NCBI RefSeq assembly: GCF_000633595.2
Contig: NZ_JIBU02000003.1
Span: 1 to 64,000 of the forward strand
Length of the DNA stretch: 64,000 bases
Direction: 5' to 3'
From: Clostridium drakei
Lineage (GTDB): Bacteria; Bacillota; Clostridia; Clostridiales; Clostridiaceae
Shown here: in pieces, positions 45,984 through 55,129 of the stretch
Numbering within the stretch: the first letter of the stretch is position 1
How the letters are laid out: each line of letters opens with the position of its first letter
Made by a program: the position numbers and the translations under genes
The notes under the pieces: model-generated
Databases searched by the model: none
What the model was told of the DNA's origin: nothing
Seen by the model: the letters and a program-made list of their open reading frames with translations, nothing else

Positions 45984-48900
45984 TTGGAAGAGAAGACATA
46001 TGAGTGGGTAAGTTTGCATCAACATACAGGATATTCTCTGCTAGATTCTTCAGCTAAAATTCCAGAACTTATAAGTAAGGCTAAAGAGCTTGGAATGAAG
46101 AGTATAGCTATAACAGATCATGGAGTAATGTATGGATGTGTTGATTTTTATAAAGAGGCTAAAGAACAAGGGATAAAACCTATAATAGGCTGTGAAGTGT
46201 ATGTTGCAGGAAAGTCTATGCACATAAAGCAGAATGATAAAGCAAATGAAAATTATCATCTTGTGCTGCTTGTAAAAAATGAAACAGGATATAAAAATCT
46301 TATGAAAATAGTTTCTAAGGCGTCTGTAGAAGGATTTTATTATAAGCCTAGAACGGATCATGATTATTTAAAAAAACATAGTGAAGGATTGATATCACTA
46401 AGCGCTTGTTTAGGAGGAGAAATTCAATCTTATATTTTAAAAGAAAATTTGAGCAAAGCAAAAGAAATAGCTCTTTTATATAAAGATATATTTAAAGATG
46501 GATTTTATCTTGAACTTCAATATCATGGTATGGAGGAACAAGAAAAGGTTAATGAGGAATTAATAAAAATGTCCAAAGAATTGGATATACCTTTGGTTGC
46601 TACAAATGATGTACATTATATAAAAAAAGAAGATTATAAGGCTCATGATGTTTTACTGTGCATCCAGACAGGAAAAGTTGTAGATGAAGAAGATAGAATG
46701 AGATATCCATCAGATGAATTCTATTTAAAGTCACCAGAAGAAATGTACAAGATATTTTCTAGAGTGCCTGAAGCTTTAGAAAATACAGTAAAAATAGCTG
46801 AGCAGTGTAATTTTGATTATGAATTTCATAAATCTAAACTTCCTAAATTCCCATTGCCAGATGATGTGGAGCCTTATGAATATTTAAAGGATTTATGTTA
46901 CAAAGGGTTGATACAAAGGTATAAAGTATTTGAAAAACTCATAGAAATTCCATTTAACATAGAAAATGTAAATGAATTAGTAAATAGTAATGATGAAGCT
47001 AAAAAACTTGTAGAAAGACTAGAATACGAACTTTCTATCATAAAGCAGATGGGATATGTAGATTATTTTCTAATAGTATGGGATTTTATTAATTTTTCTG
47101 TGAAGAATGGGATAATGACAGGTCCAGGAAGAGGATCAGCAGCAGGATCTATAATTGCATATACATTGGGAATAACTAAAATAGATCCAATTAAATACAG
47201 CTTATTGTTTGAAAGGTTTTTAAATCCTGAACGTGTATCTATGCCAGATATAGATTCAGATTTTTGCTATGAAAGGCGTGGAGAGGTAATAGACTATGTT
47301 GTAAGGAAATATGGAGAGAATAGTGTATCTCAAATTATAACCTTTGGAACTATGGCTGCTAGAGCGTGTATAAGAGATGTGGGAAGAGCTATGAATTACC
47401 CTTATGCTGAAGTGGATAGAATAGCTAAAATGATACCTACAGTACTAAACATAACTATTGATAAGGCACTAGAGTTAAATTCTGAATTGAAGGAAGCCTA
47501 TGAAAGTGAAGAGAGAACAAAGGCATTAATAGATATAGCTAAAGCTTTGGAAGGACTTCCAAGACATACGTCTACTCATGCAGCAGGTGTAGTTATAGCA
47601 TCTCAGCCTTTAGTTAACTATGTGCCTATGCAAAAAAATGAAGATAATATAGTAACTCAATTTACCATGGGAACACTAGAAGAGTTGGGACTTCTAAAGA
47701 TGGACTTTTTAGGATTAAGAACTCTAACAGTGCTTAGAGATGCAGTAAACATGGTTAAGGACAATAAAGGGATAAGCGTAGACTTAGATAAAATAGATTA
47801 TGATGATAAGCGTGTATACAGTATGATAGGAGAAGGTAAAACTGTAGGCGTGTTTCAGTTGGAATCTGCAGGAATGACATCTTTCATGAAAGAATTAAGG
47901 CCGGATTCTTTGGAGGATATCATAGCGGGAATCAGTCTTTACAGACCAGGTCCTATGGCAGAAATACCTAAATATATTAGCAATAAAAATGATCCTGAGG
48001 GTATTGAGTATTTAACACCTGAATTAGAATCCATATTGGGTGTAACCTATGGATGTATGGTATATCAAGAGCAGGTTATGGAGATAGTTAGAAAGCTTGC
48101 TGGATATTCTATGGGTAGAAGTGATTTAGTAAGACGTGCTATGTCTAAGAAAAAACATCATGTAATGGAAGAGGAAAGACATAATTTCATATATGGAATA
48201 GTAGATGAAGAAGGAATAGAAAAGGTTTCAGGATGTATAAAGAATGGAATATCTGAAAATGCAGCTGATAAGATATTTGATTCTATGATGGATTTTGCAA
48301 GTTATGCATTTAATAAAAGTCATGCTGCTTGTTATGCGATAGTGGCATTTCAAACAGCTTATATGATACATTATTATCCAACTGAATATATTGCCGCCAT
48401 GTTAAATAGTGTAAAAGGTGATAATGAAAAGGTTGCATATTATACTAGATTCGCGGATGAAATTGGAATTCAAGTTTTAACTCCAAATATAAATGAAAGT
48501 TATGCTAAGTTTACAGTTAAGGATGATAAAATAAGATTTGGACTTTCGGCTATTAAAAATGTAGGTGAAAATGTAATAGATAGTATAGTAAAATCAAGGG
48601 AAAGTAAAGGGGTATTTTTAAACTTAGTTGATTTTTGTAATAAAATAGATGCTTCATGCATAAACAAAAGAGTAGTGGAAAGTCTTATAAAAGCAGGAGG
48701 GTTTGATTGTTTTAAGGTATATAGATCAAAATTACTTGCAGTTTATGAAAAGGTATTGGATGGAGTAAGTAATTCTAGAAAAAAAAATATAGATGGACAA
48801 ATGAGTCTTTTTACAGATTTTAAAAAGATAGAAGTTAATATAGAATATCCTGAAATAAAGGAATTTGAAAAAAGACACATTTTAGCCATGGAAAAAGAAA

Positions 48901-49529
48901 TGACAGGACTTTATTTATCAGGACATCCTTTAGAAGAATATGAAAAAAGCTTATCATTACAAACCAGTGCTAAAATATCAGACATAATAGGTGATGAAGC
49001 TTTAGAAGATGGAACAGTTGGACAGCAGTCTAAATTAAAAGATAGAGATAAAGTAATTGTAGGTGGCATTATAAATTCAGTAACAAAAAAAGTGACTAGA
49101 AACAATGATATGATGGCTTTTATAAAATTAGAGGATTTGTATGGAGTAATAGAAATTATAATATTTCCAAAGGTATTTCAAAAATATAGAAGTTTAATAG
49201 ATGAAGATGGTATAGTAATAGTAAAGGGAAGAGTGAGTGTAAGAGAAGATGAACAGCCTAAAATATTATGTGAAAGCTTAGAACCTGTAATAAAGGAAAA
49301 TACTGAAAAATTATATATACAAATAGAAGATGAAAGTAGCTTAAAAAATGCGCTTTATGAAACTAAATCTTTATTTTTAGATTTTAAAGGAAATGTACCT
49401 GTATATTTTTGTACTAAAAAAGAAAGAAAAAAATTTAGATTGGATAAAGAGCTATGGATAAATAGTGACATAGAACTTTTATCTAATCTTAAAAAAATGT
49501 TTGGAGATAAAAATGTTAAAGTAATTTAA
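45984..49529 (+). CDS. dnaE: DNA polymerase III alpha subunit (DnaE)
   Basis: The 1181-residue replicative polymerase has an N-terminal PHP domain (SLHQHTGYSLLDSS, AITDHGVMYG), the catalytic palm with GPGRGSAAGS and PDIDSDF, finger and helix-hairpin-helix regions, and an OB fold near 985-1070 (VIVGGIINSVTKKVTRNNDMM). This is the DnaE type, and clostridia also encode PolC. The start is TTG behind AGAAGGTGAGGGTAG; the conserved PHP motif follows within ten residues. It is apparently monocistronic. Confidence 0.95.
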   Translation: MEEKTYEWVSLHQHTGYSLLDSSAKIPELISKAKELGMKSIAITDHGVMYGCVDFYKEAKEQGIKPIIGCEVYVAGKSMHIKQNDKANENYHLVLLVKNETGYKNLMKIVSKASVEGFYYKPRTDHDYLKKHSEGLISLSACLGGEIQSYILKENLSKAKEIALLYKDIFKDGFYLELQYHGMEEQEKVNEELIKMSKELDIPLVATNDVHYIKKEDYKAHDVLLCIQTGKVVDEEDRMRYPSDEFYLKSPEEMYKIFSRVPEALENTVKIAEQCNFDYEFHKSKLPKFPLPDDVEPYEYLKDLCYKGLIQRYKVFEKLIEIPFNIENVNELVNSNDEAKKLVERLEYELSIIKQMGYVDYFLIVWDFINFSVKNGIMTGPGRGSAAGSIIAYTLGITKIDPIKYSLLFERFLNPERVSMPDIDSDFCYERRGEVIDYVVRKYGENSVSQIITFGTMAARACIRDVGRAMNYPYAEVDRIAKMIPTVLNITIDKALELNSELKEAYESEERTKALIDIAKALEGLPRHTSTHAAGVVIASQPLVNYVPMQKNEDNIVTQFTMGTLEELGLLKMDFLGLRTLTVLRDAVNMVKDNKGISVDLDKIDYDDKRVYSMIGEGKTVGVFQLESAGMTSFMKELRPDSLEDIIAGISLYRPGPMAEIPKYISNKNDPEGIEYLTPELESILGVTYGCMVYQEQVMEIVRKLAGYSMGRSDLVRRAMSKKKHHVMEEERHNFIYGIVDEEGIEKVSGCIKNGISENAADKIFDSMMDFASYAFNKSHAACYAIVAFQTAYMIHYYPTEYIAAMLNSVKGDNEKVAYYTRFADEIGIQVLTPNINESYAKFTVKDDKIRFGLSAIKNVGENVIDSIVKSRESKGVFLNLVDFCNKIDASCINKRVVESLIKAGGFDCFKVYRSKLLAVYEKVLDGVSNSRKKNIDGQMSLFTDFKKIEVNIEYPEIKEFEKRHILAMEKEMTGLYLSGHPLEEYEKSLSLQTSAKISDIIGDEALEDGTVGQQSKLKDRDKVIVGGIINSVTKKVTRNNDMMAFIKLEDLYGVIEIIIFPKVFQKYRSLIDEDGIVIVKGRVSVREDEQPKILCESLEPVIKENTEKLYIQIEDESSLKNALYETKSLFLDFKGNVPVYFCTKKERKKFRLDKELWINSDIELLSNLKKMFGDKNVKVI

Positions 49530-49561
49530 AATTATTAAGTATATTTTTTTTTAATAAACAA

Positions 49562-49601
49562 AATATATAGAGAGGAAGATTAAGATACCTCTCTATATAT
49601 T
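49562..49601. terminator. Stem-loop after dnaE
   Basis: AATATATAGAGAGG pairs perfectly with CCTCTCTATATATT around a 12-nt loop. The plus side is followed by A-rich sequence and the minus side by TTTGTTTATT, so its direction as a terminator is unclear; it may act mainly as a 3'-end stabiliser of dnaE mRNA. Confidence 0.55.
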
Positions 49602-49736
49602 AAAAAAATATATTATATTTTATAGAAATTATTGAATATTTTATGGATTTCGATTAAAATTATTAATATAGAATACTGAAGCCGACATGATTATGTGTTA
49701 TAATGTAAAAAGAGAATAAATATTGTATAATGTTCG

Positions 49737-49755
49737 TGGGACATAAAATGTCCCA
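49737..49755 (+). promoter_or_regulatory. Leader hairpin of the pfkA-pyk operon
   Basis: TGGGACAT, AAA loop, ATGTCCCA: a perfect 8-bp stem about 10 nt before the RBS AGGAGGT. A TATAAT lies upstream at 49699-49704. It has no U run, so it is more likely to affect stability or translation than to end transcription. Confidence 0.45.
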
Positions 49756-49776
49756 GCGGTCATAGGAGGTATATGT

Positions 49777-50736
49777 ATGAAAACAATAGCTGTGCTAACA
49801 AGTGGTGGGGATGCGCCAGGAATGAATGCTGCTATAAGAGCAGTAGTAAGGGCAGGCCTAGATAAAGGCTTAAAAGTAATGGGTATACAAAGGGGTTATA
49901 GTGGATTACTAAGTGGTGAAATTTTCCCAATGGATAGACATAGTGTAGCTGATATTATACAACGTGGTGGAACTATGCTAAGGACTGCACGTTGCGAAGA
50001 ATTTAAAACAGAAGCAGGAAGAAAAAAAGGTGCGAATATATTAAAGACTTTTGGTATAGATGGGTTGGTAGTAATTGGAGGAGATGGATCTTTCCATGGA
50101 GCTCAATTATTATCAAAATTAGGAATAGCAACAGTAGGATTACCAGGAACTATAGACAATGACTTACCATATACAGATTATACAATAGGTTTTGATACTG
50201 CTGTAAACACAGTTTTAGATGCTATAAATAAACTAAGAGATACCTCAACATCTCATGAAAGAGTAAGTATTGTTGAAGTTATGGGAAGAAATTGTGGTGA
50301 TATAGCACTTTATGCAGGACTTGCAGGTGGTGCTGAAAGCATAATCGTTCCTGAAAAGGGATATAAGCAAGATGAATTATGTAGAACTATATTAGAAGGT
50401 AAATTAAGAGGAAAAATGCATAATCTAATAATACTTGCAGAAGGTATTGGTGGAGCAGATCAGTTAGCTGAAAAAGTAGAAGAAATTACAGGTATAGAAG
50501 CAAGAGCTACTAAACTTGGACATATACAAAGAGGTGGAAGTCCTACTTGTGCAGATAGAGTATTGGCTTCTAGAATGGGATTTAAAGCTGTTGAATTATT
50601 AGCAGAAGGAAAGTCTTCTAGAGTAGTTGGAGTAATTGGCGGTAAGATAGAAGATATGGATATAGATGAAGCATTAGCAATTCCAAGAAATTTTGATGAG
50701 AGGCTTTATGACATCGCGAAAATATTATCATATTAA
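49777..50736 (+). CDS. pfkA: ATP-dependent 6-phosphofructokinase
   Basis: PfkA commits fructose-6-phosphate to glycolysis. The 319-residue enzyme has the ATP-site motif [23 protein letters not shown], the catalytic [20 protein letters not shown] with its aspartate, MGRNCGDIA, and the effector-site arginines typical of the allosteric bacterial enzyme. GGDGS indicates ATP rather than pyrophosphate use. It has a perfect AGGAGGT RBS and is followed by pyk after 42 bp, the standard Firmicutes glycolytic pair. Confidence 0.97.
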   Translation: MKTIAVLTSGGDAPGMNAAIRAVVRAGLDKGLKVMGIQRGYSGLLSGEIFPMDRHSVADIIQRGGTMLRTARCEEFKTEAGRKKGANILKTFGIDGLVVIGGDGSFHGAQLLSKLGIATVGLPGTIDNDLPYTDYTIGFDTAVNTVLDAINKLRDTSTSHERVSIVEVMGRNCGDIALYAGLAGGAESIIVPEKGYKQDELCRTILEGKLRGKMHNLIILAEGIGGADQLAEKVEEITGIEARATKLGHIQRGGSPTCADRVLASRMGFKAVELLAEGKSSRVVGVIGGKIEDMDIDEALAIPRNFDERLYDIAKILSY

Positions 50737-50778
50737 GATATAAGTAAATTTTAAATATATATTAAGGAGAATAAAGCT

Positions 50779-52533
50779 ATGCAAAAGACTAAAATGATTT
50801 TTACAATTGGACCAGCAAGTGACACAGAAGAGGTTTTGTCAAAGTTAATTGAAGCTGGAATGAGTGCTTCAAGACATAATTTTTCCCATGGTGATCATCA
50901 AGAACATGGAGAAAGAATAGAGTTAGTAAAAAAGTTGAGAAAAAAATATAATAAGCAAATAGGAATAATACTTGATACTAAAGGACCTGAAATAAGAACA
51001 GGATATTTTCCAGAGAAAGTAGAATTAGTTGAAGGTACAAATTATACAATAGTTTGTGGTGAAGATGTAAATGGAGATGCTACAAGATGTAATTTAAGTT
51101 ATCGTGAATTATATAAAGATGTTAAACCAGGAGATATGATATTAATGGCTGATGGTTTAATTGGTATGGAGGTTCAAGAAGTTAAAGGAACTGATATACA
51201 TTGTATTATAAGAAACAGTGGAATGATAACTACTAAAAAAAATGCCAATGTACCAAATGTAAAAACTAACCTTCCTTCTTTTACAGAAAAGGATGTTGAG
51301 GATTTAAAATTTGGTTGTGAAATGGGTGTTGATTATGTAGCAGCATCTTTCATAAGAAAAGCAGCCGATGTTTTAGCTATAAGAAAATTATTGGAACAAT
51401 TTGGTGGACATGATATACAAATAATCTCCAAGATAGAAAATCAAGAAGGTGTTGATAACATCGATGAGATAATTAAATTCTCAGATGGTATAATGGTTGC
51501 CAGAGGAGATATGGGATCAGAAATTCCAATAGAAAGAGTCCCATCAGCTCAAAAAATGATAATTGAAAAATGTAATAAGGCTGGTAAGTTTGTTGTAACA
51601 GCTACACAAATGTTAGATTCAATGGAAAGAAATCCTAGGCCAACTAGGGCAGAAGCTTCAGATGTAGCTAATGCAATATTAGATGGTACTGATGCTGTAA
51701 TGTTAAGTGGAGAGTCAGCAAATGGAAAGTGGCCTGTGGAAGCTGCTCAAACAATGTCTAGAATAGCTAAAGAAGCTGAGTCCACAATAAAATATAAAGA
51801 AACATTAAATAAAATGAAAGATTCTCATATTTATACTGTGGCAAATGCTATAAGTTTAGCTACTTGTACAACTGCATCAGAATTGAATGCATCAGCTATA
51901 ATAACAGCTACCCAAAGTGGATATACAGCAAGAATGGTTTCTAAATATAGAACAGCAAGTCCTATTATAGCAGTAACTCCAAGTGATAGAGTTGCCAGAG
52001 GGTTAGCTTTAAACTGGGGAGTATTTCCAATATGTGCACAAAAAATGAATTCTACAGATGAACTAATAGAGAAATCTGTAGAAATGTCTCTAAAAACTGG
52101 ATATGTTAAAAAGGGAGACTTAGTTGTTATAGCAGCAGGCATACCTGTAAGTTATTCAGGAACTACAAATATGCTTAAGGTTCATATAGTTGGAGATATA
52201 CTAGTTCAAGGTAGAGGTGCAGGTGCTAAACCAGGTTATGGTAATGTAAAAATAGTTAAATCAGCTAAAGAAGCAGATGAAATTATTGAAAAAGGTGATA
52301 TTCTTGTTGTAAAGAGTTTAGATAGAGAATATATATCTGTACTTAATAGAGTTGCTGGTGTAATAGGAGAAGAAGGTGGATTGACTTCACATCTAGCTAT
52401 AGAATGTATATCAAGTGAAATACCTATTATATGTAATGCAGGTGGTGCAACTGAAGTATTAAAAACAGGAGCTTTTATTACAATGGATGTTGTAAGAGGA
52501 ATTGTTTATAATGGAAGAACTAATGTAATGTAA
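50779..52533 (+). CDS. pyk: Pyruvate kinase with C-terminal PEP-utiliser domain
   Basis: It converts PEP and ADP to pyruvate and ATP. The 584-residue protein has the catalytic barrel (SRHNFSHGDHQEH, LDTKGPEIRTG, SKIENQEGVDNIDEI, VARGDMGSEIP), the C-terminal allosteric domain, and an extra mobile domain (about 480-584) with GGLTSHLAIE, like the phosphohistidine domain of PTS enzyme I. That extension is common in Bacillus and clostridial enzymes. The RBS is AAGGAG. It is co-transcribed with pfkA and closed by a terminator. Confidence 0.96.
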   Translation: MQKTKMIFTIGPASDTEEVLSKLIEAGMSASRHNFSHGDHQEHGERIELVKKLRKKYNKQIGIILDTKGPEIRTGYFPEKVELVEGTNYTIVCGEDVNGDATRCNLSYRELYKDVKPGDMILMADGLIGMEVQEVKGTDIHCIIRNSGMITTKKNANVPNVKTNLPSFTEKDVEDLKFGCEMGVDYVAASFIRKAADVLAIRKLLEQFGGHDIQIISKIENQEGVDNIDEIIKFSDGIMVARGDMGSEIPIERVPSAQKMIIEKCNKAGKFVVTATQMLDSMERNPRPTRAEASDVANAILDGTDAVMLSGESANGKWPVEAAQTMSRIAKEAESTIKYKETLNKMKDSHIYTVANAISLATCTTASELNASAIITATQSGYTARMVSKYRTASPIIAVTPSDRVARGLALNWGVFPICAQKMNSTDELIEKSVEMSLKTGYVKKGDLVVIAAGIPVSYSGTTNMLKVHIVGDILVQGRGAGAKPGYGNVKIVKSAKEADEIIEKGDILVVKSLDREYISVLNRVAGVIGEEGGLTSHLAIECISSEIPIICNAGGATEVLKTGAFITMDVVRGIVYNGRTNVM

Positions 52534-52536
52534 ATC

Positions 52537-52568
52537 AAAAGACTGTCATAATTTTATGGCAGTCTTTT
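52537..52568 (+). terminator. Terminator after pyk
   Basis: AAAAGACTGTCATAA pairs with TATGGCAGTCTTTT (one G-U), followed by ATTTTATAT. Confidence 0.82.
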
Positions 52569-52739
52569 ATTTTATATATATTTATAAAATAGTTAATGAT
52601 ATATATAAAATAATTAATAAAATGAATAAAATATTTGTAAATTTTTGCTTGATTTTCATAATTAAAATACAATAGTGGAAGAAATATGATTATAATGATA
52701 TAATAGGGAATGCAGTTTAAAAAAAGGAGGAAAATCAAA

Positions 52740-53036
52740 ATGTCAGATCAAATTAGAATTTCACCAGAACGTATGATAGAAAGATCAAGGGACTATCATC
52801 AAGAAGCAGAAAAAATTAATGAGGTAATTAATAGAATGACTTCATTAATATCAGAATTACAAACTGAATGGGAAGGACAAGCAAGTGCAAGCTTTGCCAA
52901 TCAATTTAATGAATTAAGACCAAGTTTTGTAAATATGCATGATCTTGTAGAAACTATTTCACATCAATTACAACAAACTGGATCAGCAATGCAAGAAAGA
53001 GATCAAGAGATAGCTTCACAATTTGGAGTTAAATAA
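52740..53036 (+). CDS. esxA: WXG100-family type VII secretion protein (EsxA/YukE-like)
   Basis: The 98-residue helical-hairpin protein has its turn motif W44-E45-G46 and no signal peptide, as expected of a small ESX substrate that forms dimers and is exported by the EssC motor. The N-terminal helix RISPERMIERSRDYHQEAEK and C-terminal QERDQEIASQFG are typical. ATG 52740 follows AAAAGGAGG; a TATAAT lies at 52699-52704. It heads the secretion locus and is separated from essA by a long hairpin, which probably lets EsxA be made in excess. Confidence 0.93.
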   Translation: MSDQIRISPERMIERSRDYHQEAEKINEVINRMTSLISELQTEWEGQASASFANQFNELRPSFVNMHDLVETISHQLQQTGSAMQERDQEIASQFGVK

Positions 53037-53059
53037 TATAGTTAATAATTGAATTAAAA

Positions 53060-53155
53060 GGGCTGCCGCATTAAGAAAATTACATACAATATATTGATTT
53101 GTATACCAATGACAAACATGATATTTTAGTAAGTTTATTTTTAGTGAGACAGCCC
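53060..53155 (+). terminator. Long stem-loop between esxA and essA
   Basis: GGGCTGCCGCATTAA (53060-53074) pairs at 13 of 15 positions with TTAGTGAGACAGCCC (53141-53155), enclosing about 66 nt, and is followed by ATTTTAGG. The essA RBS follows within a few bases. I infer a leaky terminator or processing hairpin that sets the EsxA to machinery ratio; a small mobile repeat is an alternative. Confidence 0.55.
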
Positions 53156-53172
53156 ATTTTAGGAGTTAAGAA

Positions 53173-53676
53173 ATGAAAAAGAATACAATTGTAAGTATAT
53201 TAGTAATTCTAATTATATTTACATTTAATATATATAAAGTTAGCGCAAGTAATGAATTAGATATAGAGCATGACTCTTTAAAAAGTAGTCAAAATGAAGC
53301 ATACATGTCAGTACCAGACATATATGGTATTGATTTGTTTACAGATAAGATTACAAAAACAAAACAAGAAATAAGTAATAAACAGAAGAGTAATAGAAAA
53401 GATTTATATAATAGCATTTTCTTAACAACAGTTAATGCAAAATCTATTAGAGATAAAAAATTTTCTCAAAATATGGAAACATATAGCTTGTTTGATGAAC
53501 AAAGCATGCAGAAAAAAATTGAATATGAAAAAGAGGATAGTAATAGTAATATTATAACTATTTCATTAATTGTGATTTTATGCATACTAACAGGCATAGT
53601 AACAAGGCTGTATTATATTAAGAAACAAAGAGGAGAAGAAAAACGCAGTGAATATAATGATTACGCTGGATTTTAG
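53173..53676 (+). CDS. essA: Type VII secretion membrane protein EssA
   Basis: This 167-residue protein has an N-terminal signal or membrane segment (about 5-24), an external region of about 100 residues and a C-terminal helix (about 128-150) followed by a basic, charged tail. Size and topology match EssA, an essential but poorly understood part of the Firmicutes machine. The ATG follows TTTTAGGAGTTAAGAA. Its end overlaps esaB by 29 bp. Assignment relies on topology and locus; sequence identity in this family is low. Confidence 0.75.
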   Translation: MKKNTIVSILVILIIFTFNIYKVSASNELDIEHDSLKSSQNEAYMSVPDIYGIDLFTDKITKTKQEISNKQKSNRKDLYNSIFLTTVNAKSIRDKKFSQNMETYSLFDEQSMQKKIEYEKEDSNSNIITISLIVILCILTGIVTRLYYIKKQRGEEKRSEYNDYAGF

Positions 53677-53887
53677 AGTGCAGAAGAAAGGTGAATTTGA
53701 TATATCTTTAAATAGTGAACAAGTTATAGAAGAAGCTATAAAGATAGTTAATGATAGCTTAGGGTTAAATCTAGATTTACAAAAGGTGAATTATTGTAAA
53801 TCCAGTAGAGAGAAGAGAATAATTTCTATATACAGCACTTTTGAAGAAAATAATATATACACAGGAGATAAATTAGAATTATTATAG
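53648..53887 (+). CDS. esaB: EsaB/YukD ubiquitin-like protein
   Basis: The 79-residue cytosolic protein has a ubiquitin-like beta-grasp pattern: MITLDFRVQKKGEFDISLNS, one helix (SEQVIEEAIKIVNDSL) and the final strands YTGDKLELL. EsaB/YukD proteins are small accessory or regulatory factors of type VII secretion. The start may be GTG 53648 or ATG 53657; GAGGAG at about 53631 favours the GTG. It lies inside the tight essA-esaB-essB-essC cluster. Confidence 0.82.
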   Translation: MNIMITLDFRVQKKGEFDISLNSEQVIEEAIKIVNDSLGLNLDLQKVNYCKSSREKRIISIYSTFEENNIYTGDKLELL

Positions 53888-53894
53888 AGGATAA

Positions 53895-55121
53895 ATGATT
53901 ATGAAAGAAAATGAATTTGAAAAAGTAGTTAAATTATCAGAGATTAATGCTAAAAGAGATAGTGAAATTAATAAGCTAACTTATGAAAACACATATTTAA
54001 TTCCATGCAAAGCAAAGGTTGAAGGCGAAGAGGTAAAGTTTACATATGATTTAAACGAATTGAAGCCGTTTAGTGAAATAAAAAATAGAAGAACTGTTGA
54101 AAAGTTGAGATTTTTAATAAATGTCAGTGGTATTTTAGAAATAGCAGAGGAATATTCATTTAAATTAGAAACAGATAACATCTATTATGATTATAACTAT
54201 ATTCCTAAAATCAAGGATAGAGATATAAGGTTAGAGGCTGAGGTTATAGATTATAAAGATTTAGTTTTACAATATAAAAGTTTAATTGCAGATGTACTTA
54301 ATAAAAAATATTCATATAAGGACTTTTATAATGGCGGCATGGATTTGATGAAAAATAATAAAAAAATTAAGAAGTACGTGTCCTTTGAAAGTATTGAAGA
54401 AATTAAAAATGAACTTTTAGAAGATTTAAAAATACAAGAAAAAGAAGATAAAGAAAAATACATAGAAATAAAATTAAGGAATCATAAGATAAGAAAATAT
54501 AGTATATGGGCAATGAGTGTAATAATAGCTGGATTAATGGCTTATACAGTTTATTCAGCAGTATTTTTAGTTCCCTTTGAAAGAAAGGTAATTAAGGCTA
54601 ATAGCTATTATATGAAACAAGATTATGAAGGTGTAATAAAATGTTTTGAAAACACAAGAGGCTTAAAACTTAACAATGAATCAAAATATAAGCTTGCATA
54701 TTCATATGTAATGTCACAAAATCTCGCAGAAAATAAAAAGAAGAATATAATAGCTACATTAAATGATAAGAGTGATGAAAGTATTTTAGATTATTGGATT
54801 GCCATAGGAAAATTAAAATATGATGATGCAATAGATTCGGCTAAAAAAGTACAGGATGATGAATTGCTTTTATATGCTCTTTTAAATAAACAAAAGTATA
54901 TACAAGATAATAATAAGATGACTGGAGAAGAAAAACAAAAAGCACAAGATGGCTTACAATCTCAAATAGAAAAATTGACTAAAAAACTAAATATAGGAGA
55001 AGAGGCTAAAAAAAATAAAGCAAAAGATTCAACTACTACTGATGCAGCTAAAGATAAAGCTGCAGGCGGAGATAAATCAAATGAATCAGGAAGCGGAATA
55101 AATTTAGCTCCAGGTAAGTAG
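53895..55121 (+). CDS. essB: Type VII secretion protein EssB (YukC)
   Basis: EssB is a core membrane component. The 408-residue protein has a cytoplasmic pseudokinase-like domain (about 1-195), one membrane helix (about 203-227, IWAMSVIIAGLMAYTVYSAV) and an external helical domain (about 235-370) rich in tetratricopeptide-like helices, ending in a low-complexity K/A/D/G/S tail. This is the canonical EssB/YukC layout. The start may be ATG 53895 or 53901, both behind AGAGGATAA. essC starts 8 bp downstream with RBS AGGAGG. Confidence 0.9.
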   Translation: MIMKENEFEKVVKLSEINAKRDSEINKLTYENTYLIPCKAKVEGEEVKFTYDLNELKPFSEIKNRRTVEKLRFLINVSGILEIAEEYSFKLETDNIYYDYNYIPKIKDRDIRLEAEVIDYKDLVLQYKSLIADVLNKKYSYKDFYNGGMDLMKNNKKIKKYVSFESIEEIKNELLEDLKIQEKEDKEKYIEIKLRNHKIRKYSIWAMSVIIAGLMAYTVYSAVFLVPFERKVIKANSYYMKQDYEGVIKCFENTRGLKLNNESKYKLAYSYVMSQNLAENKKKNIIATLNDKSDESILDYWIAIGKLKYDDAIDSAKKVQDDELLLYALLNKQKYIQDNNKMTGEEKQKAQDGLQSQIEKLTKKLNIGEEAKKNKAKDSTTTDAAKDKAAGGDKSNESGSGINLAPGK

Positions 55122-55129
55122 GAGGAAAA

